Source of the DNA: an uncultured Eubacteriales bacterium
GTDB taxonomy: Bacteria; Bacillota; Clostridia; Oscillospirales; Acutalibacteraceae
Assembly (NCBI GenBank): GCA_934541115.1
Contig: CAKTDF010000001.1
Span: 1-64,000, forward strand
Direction of reading: 5' to 3'
DNA length: 64,000 bases
This document shows, piece after piece, positions 51,807 through 60,994 of the stretch (the first letter of the stretch is position 1; every line of letters begins with the position of its first letter). The position numbers and the translations under genes were made by a program. A model generated the notes under the pieces. That model did not search any database, had not been told where the DNA came from, and saw only the letters and a list, made by a program, of their open reading frames with translations.

Positions 51807-52412
51807 ATGACCGAATGGTTCAAAGAATTTTGGCCGCTTGCTTTGCTTTTGGTTGCAGTAACCGTTGGCGCAGCGTTCATGTTTCGGCTTGCGGCAAAGT
51901 CAAGCGCGCGGCACAGGCGCAGCTTTAAGGCGGAGGAGGAGTACATAACACACCTCAAGGCTCTCAAAGATAAATATGTGCCTCTGACTGCTGAGACGAT
52001 TGAAAGCGCACCGGGCGAAGAGCTGCTTGAAGGCGCTGCTCTCGGCATTCAGCTGTATCTGCAAAAGCAGGAGAACGATGAAAAAGCGTTTGAGGAGCTT
52101 TCGGACGCAAAAAAGTTTGTCTATACGCTTGATGTCTTTGAAAGCGACAAAACACTGCTCAATTTTTTCCGTTCAAACTCTGCAATTCTTAAAACGCGGT
52201 TCATTCCGGCGCTCGAGGCAGTCGGTGTAACCGAAAGGCTTTCTGAAATCAAAAGGGTTGCGCTGATGTTTGATGAACGCGACGAGACTGTTTCATACAG
52301 CGAAAAGGAGATTGCCGCGCTTGACGCCGAGCTTGAGAAAGACTGCCTTTTAAGTGAGATTAAGCTTGCGGGTGCAGAATATATAAAAAAGAATCCGGAG
52401 ATGTTTTTGTGA
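51807..52412 (+). CDS. Hypothetical membrane-anchored protein
   Basis: A 201-aa protein with one N-terminal membrane helix (about 6-26, EFWPLALLLVAVTVGAAFMF). A basic stretch (KSSARHRRS) and a helical, charged cytosolic domain follow. No family is recognised. ATG 51807 is preferred to 51801 because GGGGAGGA ends eight bases before it, while the earlier ATG is only two bases away. It is translationally linked to rsmI and ends the housekeeping run. The acidic helices (EEYITHLKALKDKY, ERLSEIKRVALMFDERDE) suggest a protein-interaction role. Confidence 0.7.
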   Translation: MTEWFKEFWPLALLLVAVTVGAAFMFRLAAKSSARHRRSFKAEEEYITHLKALKDKYVPLTAETIESAPGEELLEGAALGIQLYLQKQENDEKAFEELSDAKKFVYTLDVFESDKTLLNFFRSNSAILKTRFIPALEAVGVTERLSEIKRVALMFDERDETVSYSEKEIAALDAELEKDCLLSEIKLAGAEYIKKNPEMFL

Positions 52413-52480
52413 TTTGAAGTATGTGCTTTGCTCTTAAACGGTTTTTCTACAGATTTGGAAAAATTGTGCCGTGCTTTTCA

Positions 52481-52509
52481 TTGACATTGACGGGTTTTGA
52501 GTATATAAT
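52481..52509 (+). promoter_or_regulatory. Promoter of the lipoprotein gene
   Basis: TTGACA (52481-52486), 17 bases, TATAAT (52504-52509), 40 bases before the start: full consensus. Confidence 0.93.
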
Positions 52510-52548
52510 AGCAGGGATATCGTAATTTTGAGATACGGAGGAGAACAT

Positions 52549-53313
52549 ATGCGAAAGCTCCTGCCCTTTGTTTTGATTTTCATTTTGGTTGTGGTTCTTG
52601 CCGCCTGCAAAAACAGCGGCGATGAGCAGACGACCGCACCCGGAGCGCAGACTCTTTTCCCCGGTGTGAGCGTGGCGGAATCAACCACCGCTGCAAATGT
52701 TCAAAACGTTGCGAACACCTATGTGCTGACGACCACTCCCGACGTTGTTATGCCGAGTGTGCCCACAACGCAGTTCAACATCGCGAATGAGAGCGTTGCC
52801 GACCCGTACACAACTCAACCGCTTTCAACGGATATCAACTTTACCGTTCCCAACATGACGGCACCGGTTGTCAATTCCTCTGCACTGCCGTCAACTAAGC
52901 CTGCTTCAACGGCAGTGCCCACAAGCAATTCGGTAACAACAACGACGAAGAAGCCGTCGGCGACTACCACCACCAACCCGATGGTGAACGCAAAAGCCGT
53001 GAGCGTTGGAATTGCTGACGTTGCATTCAGCGGCAAAAAGGCGATAGTTACAATTTCGGGAGGAAATTACAAGTCAAACTCAACCGTAACTTCCGTAAAA
53101 GTCAACGGCGAGACTTATGACAACATTCCCTGCCGTATAAGCTCGGGTAATCTTGACGGACTTGGCAATCAGCAGATAGTCATTGATTTGAGCAGCATTT
53201 CAGCAGACATTGAAGAGGGAACTTCCGTCAGCGGTTCAGTCCCTGCCGGTTTTCTCCGCTCAAAGGATAATAAAACGTATAACAAAGCATTTAGCTTTTC
53301 CGTGGCATACTGA
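52549..53313 (+). CDS. Thr/Pro-rich lipoprotein
   Basis: A 254-aa exported lipoprotein. MRKLLPFVLIFILVVVLAAC is the signal with lipobox LAAC, so the mature protein begins at Cys20. A low-complexity Thr/Pro/Ser/Val region (about 25-150) with runs such as TTTTKKPSATTTT forms a likely extended, possibly glycosylated stalk. A compact beta-rich domain (about 155-254, VGIADVAFSGKKAIVTISGG) is of unknown family. ATG 52549 follows GGAGGA; an upstream in-frame ATG includes the ribosome site. Single-gene unit between a strong promoter and a terminator. Role unknown. Confidence 0.78.
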   Translation: MRKLLPFVLIFILVVVLAACKNSGDEQTTAPGAQTLFPGVSVAESTTAANVQNVANTYVLTTTPDVVMPSVPTTQFNIANESVADPYTTQPLSTDINFTVPNMTAPVVNSSALPSTKPASTAVPTSNSVTTTTKKPSATTTTNPMVNAKAVSVGIADVAFSGKKAIVTISGGNYKSNSTVTSVKVNGETYDNIPCRISSGNLDGLGNQQIVIDLSSISADIEEGTSVSGSVPAGFLRSKDNKTYNKAFSFSVAY

Positions 53314-53378
53314 TTTTTCAAAAAAACTGTCTCATCTGAAACGATTTTTGAACAGATTTGAATTTAAACGGTATTAAC

Positions 53379-53414
53379 AACCGGAGCGCTTTTGAAACGG
53401 CGCTCCGGTTTTTG
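53379..53414 (+). terminator. Terminator of the lipoprotein gene
   Basis: Stem AACCGGAGCGC/GCGCTCCGGTT around a TTTTGAAACG loop, then TTT. 66 bases after the stop. Confidence 0.88.
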
Positions 53415-53578
53415 CTTTATCCTGTGAGAAAGCGAAAAAACAGTGAAAAGCCGCTTGAAATGTGAGATTCTTTTTCTGTGCCTTTTCAATATATAGTAGC
53501 TTGATAACAAATGTTAAAAAAATGTACATTTTCCCCGATTTTGTAACACTGTCTTTTCTTAAAATCTATAGGAACATA

Positions 53579-53607
53579 TTGACAATAAGAAACGAAAGTG
53601 TTATGAT
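53579..53607 (+). promoter_or_regulatory. Promoter of the second giant surface protein
   Basis: TTGACA (53579-53584), 17 bases, TATGAT (53602-53607). Confidence 0.8.
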
Positions 53608-53613
53608 TATAAA

Positions 53614-53959
53614 GCAATATGTTGAGCATTTGTATGACTATTCGGCAAAATAACGGTCAAAACGGCGGCTGTTTGTCGGTCAGTTGGCGCTACGCTGTAA
53701 AACAAACGGTCTGCGAACTTCTTTGCTCGAGCGAATTTTCCGGTTACAGTTGAAAAGACTCTATCCTGTTAATGTGCTTGGGTCGTTTTGCACCTCTTTT
53801 TGCGGCATAAAAAGGAGAAAATCAAAAGTCGATGGAAACACATGGAAATGATGGCTTTTGAAAGTCGGTGTTCTCCGCCTGCAAAAAGCTGCTTTGCCAA
53901 AAGGGCGTCTGACGTGTTGCAAAATTCATCAGAAAATTTGAATGGAGGAAAAGATTCAG
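53614..53959 (+). promoter_or_regulatory. Long 5' leader of the second giant gene
   Basis: About 345 bases separate promoter and start codon. No coding sequence or known riboswitch is recognised. Short pairings such as GGCTGTTTGT with ACAAAC are possible. GGAGGAAAAG precedes ATG 53960. Confidence 0.4.
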
Positions 53960-56900
53960 ATGAAAAAATCATTGAAAATCAGCAGAAAAGTTTTGTCTGT
54001 TGTGCTTTCGGTACTCATGGTCATGAGTGTCTTCGTTTTTGCACCGGCAGCTTCAGCGGCTGAAGAACAACCGAAGGCAACTTTAAAAGTGACTGTAAAA
54101 GTCACAGATGACATTCGCCTTTCGAATACTGTTTCGCATCCCTACGGCGAATATCTCAGACTGGTAATAACGGAAACCAACGGCAAAGTGCACACATATG
54201 ATATGTTGCCAACGTTAATAGGCAAGGGCCTTATAAGTAGTGGTACTTATATCGAAGAGGGTAAAACTTATTCGACGAGCGTTACTATTACCAGCAGCGT
54301 TGCATCAATAAAGGTTGATCCTAAGTTCAAGACATATTATATAGATAATCCAAGTCTTGGTCTGTCTTTGGAAGCAACAATAAACGGAAGATCAATACTT
54401 ACAAGACCTGTCGATGTTACGAAGAACGGTAGCAGAGACCAGTTCGAAAGCGGAAATTATTCCTATGATCTTGTTGGTAGCAACGGATTTGCTACGAGCA
54501 CGGCCACATCCATTGCCTTCACGGAAAAGACAAGTGAAGCAACAATCAAAGATGGAAAGGCCACAGCTCAGTTCAAGGCTGTTGTTGTTGACCAGTTCGG
54601 TCTTGCAATGAAGAATGGCGGAACCGTAAGTTATTCAATCAGTAACGGTGCTTCAATCACAAGCTCGGGTCTTGCAACATTCACAAACAAGACATCGGTA
54701 ACAAATAAAAATTACTATTGGATTACGGCTGCCAGCGGTTCACTCAGAGCCTCAACCGGAATCAATGTTACAAACGAACAATTTGACGTTACTTTCAATT
54801 ATATAGGCAAAGACGGCAAAGAAACATCTTCAACCGCCAAGGCTTTCTATGAAAAAGCCGCAACCGCACCCACCGATTATGCACAGGCAATCACCACCGC
54901 TGACGGTCACAAGTACTTCACCGGTTGGGACAAAGCATTCTCAAGCGTTACCTCAGACCTCACTGTAAACGCTGTTTACGGTGACGAACAGGCACATAAC
55001 TGGGTTTCAAAAGCAGACGTTGCAGTCAGCGGCGACAAAGGTGCCTACACCGTTGCAGACAAAGAAACCTTTGAATGCACAGTCGGAAAAGAAACAAAGA
55101 CCGAAGATGTTGCTCTCACCGATGAGTTCAACGCAGCAGCTTCTGCAGCTTCCGCAATCCTTGACGAGAGCGAGAAGTATAACACAGAATCCGCTGCTTA
55201 CAAGGCTCTTGAAAACGCATACAGCGAACTCGTAGGTCTTGCCGGCAACACCTGGACTTCAGCAACCATTAAGGAAAAGATCGACGCTGTCAACGCAGCT
55301 GTTGAAGCTTTCAAAAAGGCTCTTGAAGAAGATCCCGAAAACAACTATAAGACCTACACCCTCACTTACATCATCGACGGTGCAAGTGAAACCGAAAACT
55401 ACTACTTCGGTCAGGCTATCACAAAGAGAGCCGATCCCGAAAAGGCAGGCTATACCTTTAACGGTTGGGATCTTGTGATCCCGGCAACCATGCCGGCTAA
55501 CGACGTAACCGTTACCGCAACATGGAAAACTGTTGATTACACCGGTACCCTCAAGGGTGTTCGCGGCGTAAACGACGGCGAGTTTACCATCAGCTATACC
55601 GTTGAAGATAAGCTTGAAGACCTCATTGCTGACGCAAACGCAACAATTCCAGAGGATAAGAAGTCATTCGTAGCAACCGCTTCAGACGCTGACTATGAGC
55701 TTGACTATACCTACACTCTTACCGGCTGGACTCCGGAAAAGGGAGCAGGCTATCCCGGTGACCAGACCTTCACCGCTGTTTACACAAAGGGCGACTTCAA
55801 CTATGCGGATTACACCGCTTGGGACGCAGCAGTTGCAGAAGCAACCGAAAAGATCCTTAACAGCGACAAGTATTCCGATGAATCAAAGAACGCTGTTCAG
55901 GAAGTTATCGACAGCATTCTTCGCGACCAGGGTATTTCCTATCAGCCCGTAATCGACGCGGCAATCAAGAACCTTACCGCAAAGGTTAAGGAAATTGAAG
56001 ATAACGCTCCTGCTTCCTATAAGCAGTTCGACGTTACTTTCGACCTTGCAGGCGGCGTTGCCGCTCCGGCAATCGAAAAGCAGACAGTTTACTACGGCGA
56101 AAAGGCAACAGTTCCCGCAGTTACTCCGACCAGAACCGGATATGACTTTGCAGGTTGGGACTTCGACTTTGAAACCGCAATCACAGCCGACACCGTTATT
56201 AAGGCTAAGTGGGATGTTGCAACCTACAACGTAACTTTCGTTGATGAAAGCGGCGCAACCGTCGGCACCGCGACATTCAATTACATCAACGCTGAAACCG
56301 GCGAGGTAAACAGCATTGATGTAATCAAGGCTATCGCTCCGGCAGTTCCTGCAAAGGAAGGCTTCACCGGATACTGGAACTGGAATAAGGTTGCGTTCAC
56401 CGCTGCCGACCTTGTTGTTGAGCCGACCTATGCAGCCAACACTTATAAGGTCAACTTCTATCAGTTCAAGGGTGATGAAGAACCGGTTGCAACCGTTGAG
56501 TACACCTTCGGCGCAAAATCAATCAAAGAGCCGGCTTGCCCCGAACGTGCAGGCTACAACGGCAAGTGGGGTTCATATGTTCTCGGCGCATCCGATTCAG
56601 ACGTTTACGCTGAGTACACCACGATTCCTTACACCGCAACATTCGTTGATGAAAACGATCAGTACGTTGCTAAAAGAGAGTTCACTGTTGAATCAACCTA
56701 CGTTGCTGATCCGGCTGCTCCCACTAAGGACGGCTACATCGTAACATGGCCCGCTTGGTACACTCCGAACATGATCGGAAACGTAACAGTTAAGGCTAAA
56801 TACACTCCGAGAAATGATATTTCCGTTACCGTTTATTATAAGAGTGAAAGCGGAAAGGTTCTCCTCACAAGTGGAATGACAAACCAGACCATGGATTCGG

Positions 56901-59900
56901 TAATCACGATCCGCGGTGACCGAATCAATTTTGCAGGATATAACAATCCTGAAAACATTGAATACAAGGTTAAGGCTTCGGGCAACGAAGTTACGCTTGT
57001 CTACACCCTCAAAACCTACACCGCAACTTATGTTGCAGACGGAAAGACCGTTGGAACTCATGAGTTCAACATTGAAACCGCAAAGGATGAACTTGTTAAT
57101 GCTGTTGCTGTTCCCGAAAAGGACGGCTACACAGGCGCATGGAAAGACTTTGACGTAAAGGCTAAGGATATCACGATCGAAGCCACCTATGATACCGTTG
57201 AATACACTGCAACATTTGTTGACGACAACGGCACACACGACGTTTACTTCACTGTTGAAGACAGCAAGGAAGACGTTCTTGCAAAAGCAGGCGCTCCGGC
57301 TGCAAGAGATTATTACACCGCAGAGTGGGATAAAGACTTTGCAATCGTTGCCGGCAACATCACCGTCAATGCAAAGTACACCCCGGTTGATTACACCGCA
57401 ACATTTGTTGACGAAAACGGCGTTTCATGCGGAACCGTTACTTTTAACGTTGAAACAAAGAGCGTTGAAAACCCGGCTGTTCCCGTTAAGGACGGCTACA
57501 CCGTAACATGGCCGAACTGGTTCACTCCCGGAATGCACGGCGATGTTGAAGTTAAGGCTATTTATACCGCAAACACCTATAAGGCAATCTTCAATGACGA
57601 AAACGGCAAGTATGTCGGTGAGGTTGAATACACTGTTGAAGACAGCGTTGACGCTATCCTTGGCAAGGCTCCGGCTGTTCCGTCAAAGATCGGTTATGAC
57701 GGCGGCGAATGGGTACTTGATAAGGTTGTTTCCGGCGGCATGACTGTCACTCCGAAGTATACAACTCTTCATCAGTACACCGCAACGTTCTATAGACTTG
57801 ACGGTTCTGTTGCAAAGACTGTCAGCTTCACAATTGAAGATACCGCAGCCGACATCATGGCTCAGGCTCCCGAGGTTGAAACCGTTCCCGGTTATGAGAC
57901 TTCATGGACTACTGTAACTCTTGATAAGACTGCTCCGAAGGATCTTACGATCAATACCCAGAAGATAGCAATCATTTATACCGCAACGCTCGTATGGAAG
58001 ACTAACGGCGGCGCAGACGAATCAAAGAGCTTCACCTACACCGTTGAAAGCGATAAGACCGAACTTGCGAATCAGTTCCCGATAATCGGCGGCTACCTTA
58101 AGGGCGACTATAGGTACATGTTCACCGGTTGGGATAAGGAATTTGATCTTTATACTGAAAACACCACCTATACCGCTCAGTATGATAACGGCACGTTCGT
58201 TCCCGCAAACTACAAAGAATTCGACAAGGCTGTTGACAGAGCTGACGACATCATCAAGAACAACGACCTCACCAAGGACGTTCTTGACAAGATTGCCGAC
58301 CTCATTGCTGACGGCTATAAGGAAGACGGCTCCGATTACGGCACCACCGATCAGGATAAGGTTGACGCTGCAACAAAGGCTCTCAACGATTATCTTGATT
58401 CACTTGACAAGGACGGCGACGGCAAGGTTGACGAGGATAACCTCAAGCACTATGCTATCCGCTTCCTCGACGAAGACGGCACTGTTCTTTCAGAGGCTTC
58501 TCTTGTTAAGGGCGCAGCTGTAACCGCACCGGCAGATCCGACCAAGGCAGCTGACGAGCACCACACCTATAAGTTCAGCGGCTGGGACAGCGAAATCACT
58601 GCTGTTGACGGCGACAAGGACTACACGGCAACCTACTCAACCGTTGACTACACCGAATATGATGAACTTCTTGAAGACATCGGCGACCTCGACCTCAAGG
58701 ACGACGTTAAGGATGCAATCAAGGAAATCACCGATGTAATTGACGGAAACAGAGATAAGGCTCCGCTTGACCCGAACACTCAGGAAGACGTTGACAACGC
58801 TATTGATGCAATCAAGAAGCTTCTTGACGGCGACAATGACGGCACGATCGACGACGATAAGTTCAACCACTACACCGTTAAGTTCATCTTCAAGGATAAG
58901 AACGCTGCCGATGTTACCGACGAGTCCAATAAGGATCTCCTCAAGGGTGACGCAGTTAAGGTTCCGTCAATTGAAAAGAGCTTTGAGGTTAAGACAGCCG
59001 ACAGCGACAAGACCTATGTCTTTGAGGGCTGGGATCCTGCCGATGTTGAAGAGTTCGTAACCAAGAACGCAACCCATACCGCAAAGTATAAGGTTGTTGA
59101 ATACAAGGACTTCAACGATCTCGTTGACGAAATCAAAGACACTGATATCAACGATGAGACCAAGAAAGAAATCGACAAGATCATTGACGAAATCAATGAC
59201 AAGAAGAACGACGAAGACGGCGACAAGAACACCCAGACCGATGTTGACGATGCAATCGACAAGATCAAGGATATTCTTGACAAGGACGGCGACGGCAAGG
59301 TTGACGATGATGTTCTCAACAAGTACACCGTAACATTCAAGTGGAACGGCGGCGAAGCTTCTCAGACCGTTGTTTCCGGCAAAGCAGCTGTTGCTCCGGC
59401 AGACCCGGCAGGCTACTATGATGCTGATAAGCATTACACATTCTCCAACTGGGACGCTGACTTCTCGGCAATCACAGCTGACCTCACTGTCAACGCTGTA
59501 TATGCTGACGAAGCGCACAATTACACAACCTCTATTGCACGTCCGGAAGCTAAGGACGGCGCAAAGGGAACCGTAACTTATACCTGCACCTGCGGCTATT
59601 CATATGACGTAACCGTTGACAGAGCGGATTACACCAAGTATGAAGAAGTCAGAGCAAAGCTTGAAGACGTTCTCAAGGACGTTGACCTCACCGACGAATC
59701 AAGAGCAGCCATTGAAAAGGTACTCGCAGACAACGACATTCCGCGCAACTATGTTGACGCAACAGCCGACGGTTATGACGAGCAGCCTCTTGTTGACGCT
59801 GCAACCAAGACACTTGAAGCTTTCTATAACGAGCTTAAGGATAAGATCGATGACAACGACCCGTCAGTAATCAAGTATTACACTATCACTTTCAAGTGGC

Positions 59901-60412
59901 ATGACGGCGAGTCCTCAAAGAAATATGTCAAGGGTGCAACCGTTGAAGTCCCGTCAGTCAGCGATTATGTTTACGGCGGATTCAACTACAGATTCCTCGG
60001 TTGGAATAAGACAGTTGTTGACGTTGAAGGCGACGCAACCTATACCGCACAGTATACCGAACCCAGAAGCATGGACGACGTTAAGGAAGCAATCGACAAA
60101 GCCAATGACATCATCGGCAACGACGATTACTACAAGGAAGACCAGAAAAAAGTTGAGGACGCAAAGAAAGAGCTTGAAGATTACCTTGACGAAGTAGGCG
60201 TTGATCTTGATAACGATCAGAACCCGATCGAAAAGGGCAGCAAGGAGGATGCAAAGATCACCGAACTTGTTGAAAAGCTCAATGACGCTATAAACAACGC
60301 CAACAAGAACAGGGATGAACGCGAAAACACCAAGAAGAACATGAGCGGTTTCATGGGCTGGCTCGTACGTCTTCTCATCCTTGTCAGACACCTTCTCGGT
60401 ATGGTTGGCTGA
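53960..60412 (+). CDS. Giant modular surface protein (2150 aa)
   Basis: An exported, acidic, probably wall- or membrane-associated protein. The signal peptide is about 1-33 (VLSVVLSVLMVMSVFVFAPA). An N-terminal beta/Ig-like region runs to about 275. Many InlB/Flg_new-type beta-repeats follow (Y.ATFVDE(N/D)G pattern, about 275-1400), interrupted by helical FIVAR-like segments (LDESEKYNTESAAYKALENA). From about 1410, helical segments alternate with EF-hand-like loops DKDGDGKVDEDN, DGDNDGTIDDDK and DKDGDGKVDDDV, each leading into another beta-repeat. One CxCG unit (YTCTCGYSYD) recalls the first giant protein. The tail MSGFMGWLVRLLILVRHLLG is strongly hydrophobic. No LPXTG. ATG 53960 fits the signal peptide and ribosome site; 53942 is less likely. 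Function inferred as adhesion or matrix. Confidence 0.8.
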   Translation: MKKSLKISRKVLSVVLSVLMVMSVFVFAPAASAAEEQPKATLKVTVKVTDDIRLSNTVSHPYGEYLRLVITETNGKVHTYDMLPTLIGKGLISSGTYIEEGKTYSTSVTITSSVASIKVDPKFKTYYIDNPSLGLSLEATINGRSILTRPVDVTKNGSRDQFESGNYSYDLVGSNGFATSTATSIAFTEKTSEATIKDGKATAQFKAVVVDQFGLAMKNGGTVSYSISNGASITSSGLATFTNKTSVTNKNYYWITAASGSLRASTGINVTNEQFDVTFNYIGKDGKETSSTAKAFYEKAATAPTDYAQAITTADGHKYFTGWDKAFSSVTSDLTVNAVYGDEQAHNWVSKADVAVSGDKGAYTVADKETFECTVGKETKTEDVALTDEFNAAASAASAILDESEKYNTESAAYKALENAYSELVGLAGNTWTSATIKEKIDAVNAAVEAFKKALEEDPENNYKTYTLTYIIDGASETENYYFGQAITKRADPEKAGYTFNGWDLVIPATMPANDVTVTATWKTVDYTGTLKGVRGVNDGEFTISYTVEDKLEDLIADANATIPEDKKSFVATASDADYELDYTYTLTGWTPEKGAGYPGDQTFTAVYTKGDFNYADYTAWDAAVAEATEKILNSDKYSDESKNAVQEVIDSILRDQGISYQPVIDAAIKNLTAKVKEIEDNAPASYKQFDVTFDLAGGVAAPAIEKQTVYYGEKATVPAVTPTRTGYDFAGWDFDFETAITADTVIKAKWDVATYNVTFVDESGATVGTATFNYINAETGEVNSIDVIKAIAPAVPAKEGFTGYWNWNKVAFTAADLVVEPTYAANTYKVNFYQFKGDEEPVATVEYTFGAKSIKEPACPERAGYNGKWGSYVLGASDSDVYAEYTTIPYTATFVDENDQYVAKREFTVESTYVADPAAPTKDGYIVTWPAWYTPNMIGNVTVKAKYTPRNDISVTVYYKSESGKVLLTSGMTNQTMDSVITIRGDRINFAGYNNPENIEYKVKASGNEVTLVYTLKTYTATYVADGKTVGTHEFNIETAKDELVNAVAVPEKDGYTGAWKDFDVKAKDITIEATYDTVEYTATFVDDNGTHDVYFTVEDSKEDVLAKAGAPAARDYYTAEWDKDFAIVAGNITVNAKYTPVDYTATFVDENGVSCGTVTFNVETKSVENPAVPVKDGYTVTWPNWFTPGMHGDVEVKAIYTANTYKAIFNDENGKYVGEVEYTVEDSVDAILGKAPAVPSKIGYDGGEWVLDKVVSGGMTVTPKYTTLHQYTATFYRLDGSVAKTVSFTIEDTAADIMAQAPEVETVPGYETSWTTVTLDKTAPKDLTINTQKIAIIYTATLVWKTNGGADESKSFTYTVESDKTELANQFPIIGGYLKGDYRYMFTGWDKEFDLYTENTTYTAQYDNGTFVPANYKEFDKAVDRADDIIKNNDLTKDVLDKIADLIADGYKEDGSDYGTTDQDKVDAATKALNDYLDSLDKDGDGKVDEDNLKHYAIRFLDEDGTVLSEASLVKGAAVTAPADPTKAADEHHTYKFSGWDSEITAVDGDKDYTATYSTVDYTEYDELLEDIGDLDLKDDVKDAIKEITDVIDGNRDKAPLDPNTQEDVDNAIDAIKKLLDGDNDGTIDDDKFNHYTVKFIFKDKNAADVTDESNKDLLKGDAVKVPSIEKSFEVKTADSDKTYVFEGWDPADVEEFVTKNATHTAKYKVVEYKDFNDLVDEIKDTDINDETKKEIDKIIDEINDKKNDEDGDKNTQTDVDDAIDKIKDILDKDGDGKVDDDVLNKYTVTFKWNGGEASQTVVSGKAAVAPADPAGYYDADKHYTFSNWDADFSAITADLTVNAVYADEAHNYTTSIARPEAKDGAKGTVTYTCTCGYSYDVTVDRADYTKYEEVRAKLEDVLKDVDLTDESRAAIEKVLADNDIPRNYVDATADGYDEQPLVDAATKTLEAFYNELKDKIDDNDPSVIKYYTITFKWHDGESSKKYVKGATVEVPSVSDYVYGGFNYRFLGWNKTVVDVEGDATYTAQYTEPRSMDDVKEAIDKANDIIGNDDYYKEDQKKVEDAKKELEDYLDEVGVDLDNDQNPIEKGSKEDAKITELVEKLNDAINNANKNRDERENTKKNMSGFMGWLVRLLILVRHLLGMVG

Positions 60413-60425
60413 TAACAAGGCTAAT

Positions 60426-60459
60426 TGCAAGGGAGCGCTTCGGCGCTCCTTGCTTTTTT
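60426..60459 (+). terminator. Terminator of the second giant gene
   Basis: Stem GCAAGGGAGCGC/GCGCTCCTTGC with one bulged G, a TTCG loop and six T, 14 bases after the stop. Confidence 0.9.
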
Positions 60460-60493
60460 GTCAAAAACAGCTGTATTTCCATTGAATCAAGGC

Positions 60494-60524
60494 ATAAAAA
60501 AATGCACCCACGTTCGGGTGCATT
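60494..60524 (-). terminator. Terminator of the aconitase X operon
   Basis: On the minus strand, stem AATGCACCC/GGGTGCATT followed by a T run (the A run at 60496-60500 on the plus strand), 24 bases past the stop at 60548. Confidence 0.85.
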
Positions 60525-60547
60525 TTGTCGTATTATGGATTATGAGC

Positions 60548-60994
60548 TTAGCCGTCAACAATAACCGTTCCGTCTTCTTTGACGGTGACTTTCATGCCGG
60601 TTTGAACATAGTCAAGAAATTCATCGCCGAGGCAGTCAACAACGGGCATTGTGATGTCGTCGATCCAAACCTCTGCAAGAACAGCGCCTGCCGCCGCGAG
60701 AGAGTCAATATGATTTGCAAAAAGCAGGCATGCCGGCTGGCGTTTCATTGCGCAGGCGCAATAAAGAACAAGACCGCCTGTTGTTGAGCCGATAGTCTGC
60801 GGAATGCAAAGGGCAACGCCGGCGAGGGGCTTTTTATAGATATCCGGGTTGTTCTGGTCGCCGCATTTTGCTTCTTTATCGCCGAACTGGAGCGATTTCT
60901 GGAACGAAGCGAGGGTATTGAAGCCGCCGTGAGAAACAAGAGCCTCTGCCGTGACGGTTCCGGGGGTTACGATTCTTCCTTTGAACTCTTTCAT
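60548..60994 (-). CDS. Aconitase X swivel (small) subunit, DUF126
   Basis: A 148-aa protein matching the swivelling domain of aconitase X. KGRIVTPGTVTAEALVSHGG is the family start, CIPQTIGSTTGG holds the conserved Ser that contacts substrate, and IDSLAAAGAVLAEVW follows. It pairs with the catalytic subunit encoded just upstream on the same strand; the stop of one overlaps the start of the other. Characterised bacterial aconitase X enzymes dehydrate cis-3-hydroxy-L-proline, archaeal ones mevalonate 5-phosphate. Which applies here is not decided by sequence. Confidence 0.87.
   Translation of the reverse strand: MKEFKGRIVTPGTVTAEALVSHGGFNTLASFQKSLQFGDKEAKCGDQNNPDIYKKPLAGVALCIPQTIGSTTGGLVLYCACAMKRQPACLLFANHIDSLAAAGAVLAEVWIDDITMPVVDCLGDEFLDYVQTGMKVTVKEDGTVIVDG

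Noticed and set aside
53462..53653. 63-codon ORF before the second giant gene
   Set aside because: It contains the promoter of that gene and has no coding signature.
53942..60412. CRISPR-like or tandem DNA repeat in the second giant gene
   Set aside because: The repetition is at protein level, divergent in DNA and in frame; no constant repeats with unique spacers.
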